Of a DNA stretch of 11,139 nucleotides, positions 5,870 to 11,139 are shown piece after piece. A program made the position numbers and the translations under genes. Positions within the stretch are counted from its first letter, which is position 1, and the number at the start of each line of letters is the position of its first letter. This DNA is from JBBQKP01 sp038326995 (GTDB lineage: Bacteria > Planctomycetota > Phycisphaerae > Tepidisphaerales > Tepidisphaeraceae): NCBI GenBank assembly GCA_038326995.1, contig JBBQKP010000107.1, positions 1 through 11,139 on the forward strand, given 5' to 3'. The notes under the pieces are model-generated. The model had not been told where the DNA came from. It searched no databases and worked only from the letters and a program-made list of their open reading frames with translations.

Positions 5870-6709
5870 TCACGCCAGCACCATTCCCTCCTCGGGAAAC
5901 CGCGCATCTTTACGGATTTCAGCCGGGTCGATCGAGCAAAAAGCTTCCCACGCTCCTGCCGCTGCGATCGCCGCGTCCATCGCATCTCCGCCGGGGTTGC
6001 GAACCATGGTCCTGCGCTGTGACTCGGAAAACTTCAGTCGATCGCTAAGCCCGTCGAGAATTTCGTTTCGAGTCGCGAGGCGTCGAGGCAACAGCGCCCC
6101 GCCGCCGGGCTGTTTGTAGTTCTGGTGCGGAAGTTTCCATCTTTTCAGCGTACTGCCCGGGCAAGCCTCGACGACCACCGCGCGTGTCGATTCTGTGACG
6201 GGTTGAAAGGGGAAAATCGAGACTCCAGCAACCTTCGAAAGCGGGCCCAGCACGTCGCGCATGCCATGAAAAGTCTGGTAGATGATCCGGTAGTGGTAAC
6301 AATCGAACGGCGTTTTTGTGAGTCGATCGGTGAGCCGCCTGATGTGCATTTTCTCGCCGACCAATCGCGCTCGCCGTACGCATTCCCTGCCGAAATCATT
6401 CGCGGCGCTTTGCCACTCACCAACGGCCCGCATCTGATCCGGCCAGGTCGTCCAGCCCAGTTCGATCGGCAAGCCGAACGGAAAGTCCATGCCCACCAGC
6501 GTCTCGTCCTGCTTGCTTGAAAACTCCGCGAGCCAGGCCAGTGCGGGCTCACGCAGGGCCGACCCGCAAAGCGATTCCAGCGAATTGACCGAGACGAGAT
6601 TCAGTTTGTCCTCTACAACCAAACACTGGGCCACCCACGCATTTTCGCCCGCGCGTTTCGCGCCCGAAAAATCCACACCCACGACACGCTTGAACTCTGT
6701 TTTGCGCAC
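5870..6709 (-). CDS. DUF429-like protein with predicted RNase H fold
   Basis: A 279-residue cytoplasmic protein. It starts with 'VVGVDFSGAKRAGENAW', then has 'LVGMDFPFGLP' (71-81), 'VVVEACPGSTLKRW' (178-191) and 'RNPGGDAMDAAIAA' (237-250). These four blocks place acidic residues Asp13, Asp75, Glu181 and Asp242/Asp245 in the order expected of an RNase H-like active site, as in the DUF429 family of predicted nucleases. Substrate and role are unknown. The start is GTG at 6709, backed by GGAGAG (6716-6721) at six bases. It begins 20 bases after the yebC stop and is therefore probably co-transcribed with purF and yebC. A link to nucleotide or RNA metabolism is inference from that context. The family assignment is from motifs only. 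Confidence 0.72.
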   Translation of the reverse strand: MRKTEFKRVVGVDFSGAKRAGENAWVAQCLVVEDKLNLVSVNSLESLCGSALREPALAWLAEFSSKQDETLVGMDFPFGLPIELGWTTWPDQMRAVGEWQSAANDFGRECVRRARLVGEKMHIRRLTDRLTKTPFDCYHYRIIYQTFHGMRDVLGPLSKVAGVSIFPFQPVTESTRAVVVEACPGSTLKRWKLPHQNYKQPGGGALLPRRLATRNEILDGLSDRLKFSESQRRTMVRNPGGDAMDAAIAAAGAWEAFCSIDPAEIRKDARFPEEGMVLA

Positions 6710-6729
6710 GCTCGACTCTCCACTTTCAG

Positions 6730-7449
6730 CTACTGCATCTCCGCATTGTGAAACACATCCTGCACGTCGTCGTTGTCCTCTAAGTTGTCCAAAAGCTTGT
6801 TCATTTTCGCAGACATGTCGCCGTCGAGCACCACCGACGTCGAAGACAGTCGCGTGAGCTGCGCGTTCTCGATCGCGATCTTCGCCGTCTCGATGACATC
6901 CTTGATCCTGTGAAAATCGGTGGGCGCGGTGTGCACTTCAATCACCTCGCCGTGGTTCAAAACATCCTGCGCCCCGCCGTCGAGTGCGACCTCCATCAGC
7001 CGTTCTTCAGATACCAAATCCGACTTGACCGTGATGATGCCGACCTTGCTAAACTGAAACGACACCGATCCGGTCGTCGCCAGATTTCCGCCCGAACGGT
7101 CGAAAATCGTACGCAGATCGCTGGCGGTTCGCGTTCGATTGTCGGTGAGTGCTTCGAGAATCATCGCAACGCCGCCCGGGCCGTAGGCTTCGTAGGTCAC
7201 GTCTTCAAAGTTGTCGGTTCCTGATGCGCCCGAGCCTTTATCAATCGCCTTCTGGATCGTGTCCTTGGGCATATTCGCGGCCTTGGCGTCGTCCACGATG
7301 TACCGAAGCGAAAGATTCATCGAAATATCCGCACCACGCTTGGCGGCGACCATGATCTTCTTCGCGATCTTGCCCCAGACCTTGGCGCGCTTCTTATCGA
7401 CCGCGCCCTTTCGGCGTTGAATGTTGTTCCAGTGACTATGACCTGCCAT
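6730..7449 (-). CDS. yebC: YebC/PmpR family translation factor
   Basis: A 239-residue, full-length YebC/TACO1 family protein. The invariant start 'MAGHSHWNNIQRRKGAVDKKRAKVW' is complete, followed by 'DDAKAANMPKDTIQKAIDKG' (53-72), 'YEAYGPGGVA' (86-95) and 'NRTRTASDLRTIFDRSGGNL' (104-123); the C-terminal domain is acidic. Members were long annotated as transcriptional regulators; more recent work describes ribosome-associated factors that relieve stalling on proline-rich sequences, as mitochondrial TACO1 does for COX1. It lies 72 bases downstream of purF and 20 bases upstream of the DUF429-like gene, all on one strand. The ATG at 7449 is fixed by the conserved N-terminus although no Shine-Dalgarno is apparent. 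Confidence 0.96.
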   Translation of the reverse strand: MAGHSHWNNIQRRKGAVDKKRAKVWGKIAKKIMVAAKRGADISMNLSLRYIVDDAKAANMPKDTIQKAIDKGSGASGTDNFEDVTYEAYGPGGVAMILEALTDNRTRTASDLRTIFDRSGGNLATTGSVSFQFSKVGIITVKSDLVSEERLMEVALDGGAQDVLNHGEVIEVHTAPTDFHRIKDVIETAKIAIENAQLTRLSSTSVVLDGDMSAKMNKLLDNLEDNDDVQDVFHNAEMQ

Positions 7450-7521
7450 GTCTGTTTGTTACGCGTAAGCGAACACGATGTCGATAGAGCTGTCCATTGA
7501 GAACGCTCATCATCATCGCAC

Positions 7522-8967
7522 TTAAAACATCTTGAGCTGACGCCTTTCGAAGTTGAACTTCGACACCGGATTGTCAACGGGAATCTTGTATTCGCCCGTC
7601 CAGCACGCGGTGCAGCAATCCTTGGCGGGCGTTTGCACGCACCCCAGCATCCCTTCGAGCGAGAGATACGCCAGGCTATCGACTTCGACGAAATCGGCGA
7701 TCTCCTTCACCGTTCGGTTGTGCGCAATCAGCTCGCCGGGCGTCGCGAAATCAATGCCGTAAAAGCACGGATGCCTGATCGGCGGACAACTGATTCGAAG
7801 GTGAATCTCTTTCGCACCCGCACGCCTGAGCGCTCGCATCTTCGATCGCGTGGTCGTGCCTCGCACCACCGAATCATCCACCACAATCACACGACGATCC
7901 TTCACCAGCTCGGCGATGATGTTGAGCTTCAGATTCACCGCACGGTCGCGGTCTTTCTGGTTGGGCAAGATAAATGTCCGACCCACAAAGCGATTGGGCA
8001 CGATCGCTTCTTCGAACTCAATCCTGCTTTCCTTGGCAAAACCCAATGCCGCACTTCGACCCGAATCGGGCATCGGAATCACGCAGTCGGCATCGACCGC
8101 GCTCTCCCGCGCAAGCTGCCTGCCCATCGCCTCACGAATGCGGTGAACGTTTTGCCCGAACACGTTGGAACTTGGATTGGCGAAATACACGTGCTCGAAA
8201 ACGCATCTCGCCCCAAGCTCTGCCGGCTGCTCGAAAATTCGCGACGTCAGTCCGCTGTCATCGACGCGGACGATTTCGCCCGGCAAGACGTCGCGAACAA
8301 ACTCCGCGCCGATCACATCAAACGCGCAGGTCTCACTCGCAAAGACATATTGCCCGCCGGGAAGTCGGCCGATCGAAAGCGGGCGAATGCCCCACGGGTC
8401 GCGGACGGCTTCCATACGATCAGGAAACAAAAACAGCAGAGAATAAGCACCCTGCAACTGCCTCAGCACGGCCGGCAATGGATCGGCTCGCGCCAAATGC
8501 TCCGGATTCGCCAGCATATGAACGATCGCTTCGGTGTCGGTCGTACTTTGAAAAATCGAGCCGTGTGCTTCGTATTCATCGCGAAGGAGCGCCGCGTTAA
8601 TGAGGTTTCCGTTGTGAGCAACCGCGACGGGCCCGAGCACGTATTCTCGCAAGAGCGGCTGCGCGTTGCAGAGCTTGCTCGAGCCGGTGGTGGAATATCG
8701 CACGTGGCCGATCGCGGCGCGGCCGATCAGTTCTTCGGCGAGAATTCGCGGCGTGAAGACCTGCGCGACCAAACCCATGCCCGCATGGCCGCGAAGTTCC
8801 TTGCCATCGCTCGTCACGATGCCGGCGCTTTCCTGCCCGCGGTGCTGCTGCGCGAAGATGCCCGCGTAGGCGATGGCGGCGGCGTCGGCAGTCCCCCACA
8901 CGCCGAACAGGCCGCACTTCTCCTTCTTTTCCATCTCTTCATAAATGACGGGCAGCGAATTGGGCAT
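7522..8967 (-). CDS. purF: Amidophosphoribosyltransferase (glutamine PRPP amidotransferase)
   Basis: Catalyses the first committed step of purine synthesis, PRPP plus glutamine to phosphoribosylamine. The N-terminal glutaminase has the nucleophile in 'KCGLFGVWG' (Cys18 from this start), 'QQHRGQESAGI', 'GHVRYSTTGSS' and 'HNGNLINA'. The phosphoribosyltransferase half has 'VIVVDDSVVRGTTT' (360-373). Cys255 ('RCVFEHVYF'), Cys401 ('HPCFYGID'), Cys452 and Cys455 ('CTACWTGEY') match the four ligands of the Bacillus-type 4Fe-4S cluster, so this is the Fe-S, propeptide-processed class. Start: the frame is open to 9177, but that part overlaps rsgA and shows no family similarity. ATG 8967 gives 481 residues with a 17-residue propeptide; ATG 8934 gives 470 residues with a 6-residue one. 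Both are plausible and neither has a good Shine-Dalgarno. First gene of a probable operon with yebC. Confidence 0.95.
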   Translation of the reverse strand: MPNSLPVIYEEMEKKEKCGLFGVWGTADAAAIAYAGIFAQQHRGQESAGIVTSDGKELRGHAGMGLVAQVFTPRILAEELIGRAAIGHVRYSTTGSSKLCNAQPLLREYVLGPVAVAHNGNLINAALLRDEYEAHGSIFQSTTDTEAIVHMLANPEHLARADPLPAVLRQLQGAYSLLFLFPDRMEAVRDPWGIRPLSIGRLPGGQYVFASETCAFDVIGAEFVRDVLPGEIVRVDDSGLTSRIFEQPAELGARCVFEHVYFANPSSNVFGQNVHRIREAMGRQLARESAVDADCVIPMPDSGRSAALGFAKESRIEFEEAIVPNRFVGRTFILPNQKDRDRAVNLKLNIIAELVKDRRVIVVDDSVVRGTTTRSKMRALRRAGAKEIHLRISCPPIRHPCFYGIDFATPGELIAHNRTVKEIADFVEVDSLAYLSLEGMLGCVQTPAKDCCTACWTGEYKIPVDNPVSKFNFERRQLKMF

Positions 8968-9047
8968 CACCACACCATAGGTGCGAACGCGGGCGCGACG
9001 CAACACTTCGCCACCGTCATCCGCTTCACCCGCTCGTTTTTTGTTTC

Positions 9048-9056
9048 TGCTATCAT
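9048..9056 (+). promoter_or_regulatory. Extended -10 promoter candidate for rsgA
   Basis: TGC-TATCAT (TG at 9048-9049, -10 at 9051-9056) is an extended -10 element; no good -35 lies 17 bases upstream, which is tolerated for this promoter type. A start near 9063 gives a leader of about 29 bases. It sits in the 124-base divergent gap between purF and rsgA. Confidence 0.4.
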
Positions 9057-9091
9057 TCAAGGTCACGACCGACCGACTGATGAACTGACCC

Positions 9092-10153
9092 ATGTCCAAA
9101 CGCAAGCCAAGAGTGACCGCGCACGAACTTACCCGCCAACTTTTCGGCGGGGACATCGACGACCACGCCTCCGACACGCGTCAGCAATTCTCCCGCCGCA
9201 GTAAGTTCGGCCAGCAAAATAAGACCAGTCGAACCTCGCAGATGCGTCTCGATAAATCCGCGCTCGATCTTGATCGCTCGTCTCTCTCGACCGGCCGCGT
9301 CAAGCAGGTGCACAGTGTTTACTGCGCCGTTGAACTCTCCGAAGGCGGCCGCCTGGTGAACGCGATCGTGAAGAAAACGTTGCAGCGCATCAGCGATACG
9401 CGCGTGGTCGTCGGCGACATCGTTCGGGTCAGGCTCGTTCCCGATTCCTCGCCCGGCGTGCCCGAAGCCGTCGTGGAAGCCGTCGAAGATCGCACTTCAC
9501 TTCTCACCCGCGCCGACAGCTTTAAGGCTATGGACTGTCATCCGATCGTGGCCAACGCGCAGCAAGTTCTGATCGTCGCCGCCGTCGCACAACCAAGACC
9601 CAAGTGGGGCCTGATCGACCGCATGCTCGTCGCGGCCAGTCTGGGCGGACTCGAGCCGATCGTGTGCATCAACAAGCTCGATTTAGACGACGCGGAATTG
9701 CCGCAGGAGACCGACGACGAGGCCGAGTATCCCGCATGGCGCAGCGCGATCGCGCACTACGCGTCGATGGGCATTCGCACCCTGGCAACGTGCTGCGAGA
9801 CCGGCCGCGGAATTGATGACCTGCGGGCAGCGCTGACTGGAAAAATCACCGTGCTGGCGGGGCACTCGGGCGTGGGAAAATCGTCACTGGTCCGGTCCGT
9901 CGCGCCGCGAATCGATCTTCGCATCGGCGAGGTCAGCGCCGTCAACGACAAGGGCAAACACACCACCACCTCCGCACGCGATTACGACCTACCCGAACTT
10001 TCCGCACGACTGATCGATACGCCCGGCGTCAAACTATTCGGCCTGTGGGGAATCAGCCCCGATAAGCTCGACGTTCTTTTTGCTGATGTCGCCAGCAATA
10101 CCGCGCCGACGTGGCGCGTGATGAGTCACCAGCGAATTCGCGATTCGCTGTAA
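9092..10153 (+). CDS. rsgA: Ribosome small subunit-dependent GTPase RsgA, lacking the zinc knuckle
   Basis: A 353-residue RsgA (YjeQ/YloQ), the circularly permuted GTPase that checks late 30S maturation. A basic tail (1-50) precedes an OB fold (about 67-135, 'GRVKQVHSVYCAVEL'). Then come the GTPase motifs in permuted order: G4 'NKLD' (194-197), G1 'GHSGVGKSS' (257-265), G2 region 'KGKHTTTS' (287-294) and G3 'DTPG' (309-312). After 'FGLWGISPDKLDVLFADV' one expects a zinc-binding domain with a Cys-X4-Cys-X-His-X5-Cys-like motif. Here the sequence goes straight to 'APTWRVMSHQRIRDSL', which resembles the 'RYESYLRIL'-like C-terminal tail, so about 25 residues with all zinc ligands are absent. No frameshift is needed to explain this. 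No clear Shine-Dalgarno precedes ATG 9092. Divergent from purF. Confidence 0.93.
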   Translation: MSKRKPRVTAHELTRQLFGGDIDDHASDTRQQFSRRSKFGQQNKTSRTSQMRLDKSALDLDRSSLSTGRVKQVHSVYCAVELSEGGRLVNAIVKKTLQRISDTRVVVGDIVRVRLVPDSSPGVPEAVVEAVEDRTSLLTRADSFKAMDCHPIVANAQQVLIVAAVAQPRPKWGLIDRMLVAASLGGLEPIVCINKLDLDDAELPQETDDEAEYPAWRSAIAHYASMGIRTLATCCETGRGIDDLRAALTGKITVLAGHSGVGKSSLVRSVAPRIDLRIGEVSAVNDKGKHTTTSARDYDLPELSARLIDTPGVKLFGLWGISPDKLDVLFADVASNTAPTWRVMSHQRIRDSL

Positions 10154-10255
10154 TCACAGAGTAAATCAACGCAAGCGCGCGGCTGGTTCATCCGATAAAA
10201 CAGTGTGCGCTCTGATGCTTGCTCATCTTCCACACAGAGTTTTAATTGCGGCTTC

Positions 10256-11139
10256 ATGCTTGCGATTTTTATGCTCGCACTCGTCGCGGCGGGAAAGACG
10301 ATCCTCAACGACGCATTCGACCCCGACACGTTCTGGCACTTGCAAGTCGCGCAGCAACTCCTTCACGACGGCGTCGGCCCGATCAACGACACACTGAGCT
10401 TCAACTCCATCGATCGCCCGTGGACGCCCTATTCGTGGCTCGGCGAACTCTTCATGCTGTTGATATGGAACCTGGGCGGCTGGCGCCTCAGCGTTCTGGT
10501 CGATGCACTGATGGCGGGGATGACTGTTGTCTTCATCGCGATGTCGTGCCGAATCGTCAGCGGCAAATTTCTGGCATCAATTGTCGCGACGGCGTTGGCC
10601 CTGATTCTTCTGCTGCCGATGCAATCATTTCGGCCGGTGTCGATGGTGCTTCTGCTGATCGCGACGTCGGTTTGGCTGTTATTGCGAGATCGCGAGCAAA
10701 AGTTCAGCACGCGCGCCGTCTGGTTCGTGCCGGTCATCATGGTGCTGGCGACGAACATTCATCTGTATGCGTTTGTCCTGCTGATGATCGTCGCGTGTGC
10801 CGCGTTTGATGCTTGGCCTACTCACCCGCGCCGGGCAATCGCACTCGTCGTGATGTGTGCAATTGCTTTGCTCATGACGCCGATGCTGCCTGGCGTGATC
10901 GACTCGGCCGTCAACTACGCCCAATCGGATCCGATGGTCGCCAGCGGCCTGATCGCGGAGATGAGTCCGATCTACGTCGGCCCGGGCGGTTTGATCATGA
11001 CGCTGATCTTGACGCTGATCATTTTCGCGTGCGTGCTGATGGTGTGGATTCGCGCCGAAGGTCCTATCAGTCGAGGCTGGCTGATCGCGATCATCTTGTG
11101 CTTCGGGCTTTCGCTGTGGCTCGGGCGATTTCAGACCGT
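10256..11139 (+). CDS. Polytopic inner-membrane protein, uncharacterised (N-terminal part, runs off the right edge)
   Basis: The frame is open from ATG 10256 to the window end (294 codons, incomplete). It begins with a short hydrophobic stretch, then 'FDPDTFWHLQVAQQLLHDG' (21-39) and 'TPYSWLGELFML' (57-68). The pattern of an acidic D-x-D-x-x-W/F-H loop after the first membrane helix, then a 'W-L-x-E' segment, is seen in large membrane proteins resembling GT-C glycosyltransferases, and I know it from uncharacterised bacterial homologues. About seven further hydrophobic segments can be drawn (roughly 62-98, 104-123, 127-144, 155-183, 193-215, 244-265, 274-292). The start is uncertain: no Shine-Dalgarno is seen, and GTG 10205 is in frame and would add 17 residues. 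No catalytic function can be assigned from this fragment. Confidence 0.7.
   Translation, partial: MLAIFMLALVAAGKTILNDAFDPDTFWHLQVAQQLLHDGVGPINDTLSFNSIDRPWTPYSWLGELFMLLIWNLGGWRLSVLVDALMAGMTVVFIAMSCRIVSGKFLASIVATALALILLLPMQSFRPVSMVLLLIATSVWLLLRDREQKFSTRAVWFVPVIMVLATNIHLYAFVLLMIVACAAFDAWPTHPRRAIALVVMCAIALLMTPMLPGVIDSAVNYAQSDPMVASGLIAEMSPIYVGPGGLIMTLILTLIIFACVLMVWIRAEGPISRGWLIAIILCFGLSLWLGRFQT

Noticed and set aside
7633..9204. 523-codon plus-strand open frame antisense to purF
   Set aside because: It is the mirror of purF, has low-complexity composition rich in Arg and His, and no family motifs; purF on the other strand has complete catalytic signatures.
10246..10809. 187-codon Arg-rich plus-strand open frame
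   Set aside because: Composition is typical of an out-of-frame read; the overlapping frame from 10256 gives a coherent membrane protein to the window end.

Overview
The window looks like a chromosomal segment of a planctomycete, most likely of the class Phycisphaerae. Three features point there together: a secreted protein ending in a PEP-CTERM sorting tail, a prepilin-like protein with a late H-X(n)-DG motif, and a secreted sugar dehydrogenase whose N-terminus carries a 'LEQRVHLSS' version of the planctomycete LEPR-type motif. Base composition is moderately GC-rich and most coding frames are easy to follow. The lineage call is inference from protein style, not a marker gene.

Layout. 1-844 (-): N-terminal part of a glucose/sorbosone-type dehydrogenase, cut by the window edge. 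999-2306 (-): icd, NADP isocitrate dehydrogenase, with a strong hairpin just past its stop. 2447-3328 (-): prepilin-like protein. 3329-3920: a 592-base AT-richer regulatory region with repeated TTCCGA boxes, a good promoter candidate and a structured leader, leading into the PEP-CTERM gene at 3921-4706 (+). The stop codon of that gene lies inside a 24-bp tandem repeat. 4707-5037: no gene, but a run of hairpins ending in a textbook intrinsic terminator. 5038-5736 (+): AIM24-family protein. 5870-8967 (-): probable operon purF - yebC - DUF429-like nuclease-fold protein. 9092-10153 (+): rsgA, divergent from purF. 10256-end (+): N-terminal part of a polytopic membrane protein.

Functionally the window mixes housekeeping genes (TCA cycle icd, purine synthesis purF, translation factors yebC and rsgA) with envelope or secreted accessory genes (sugar dehydrogenase, prepilin-like protein, PEP-CTERM protein, membrane protein). 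I see no mobile element, CRISPR array, rRNA or tRNA, and no complete defence or biosynthetic cluster. The points most worth a second look are: an RsgA that has lost its C-terminal zinc knuckle while keeping its tail; the promoter and leader architecture before the PEP-CTERM gene; the duplicated stop-codon region of that gene; and the orphan hairpin array with a terminator before the AIM24 gene.
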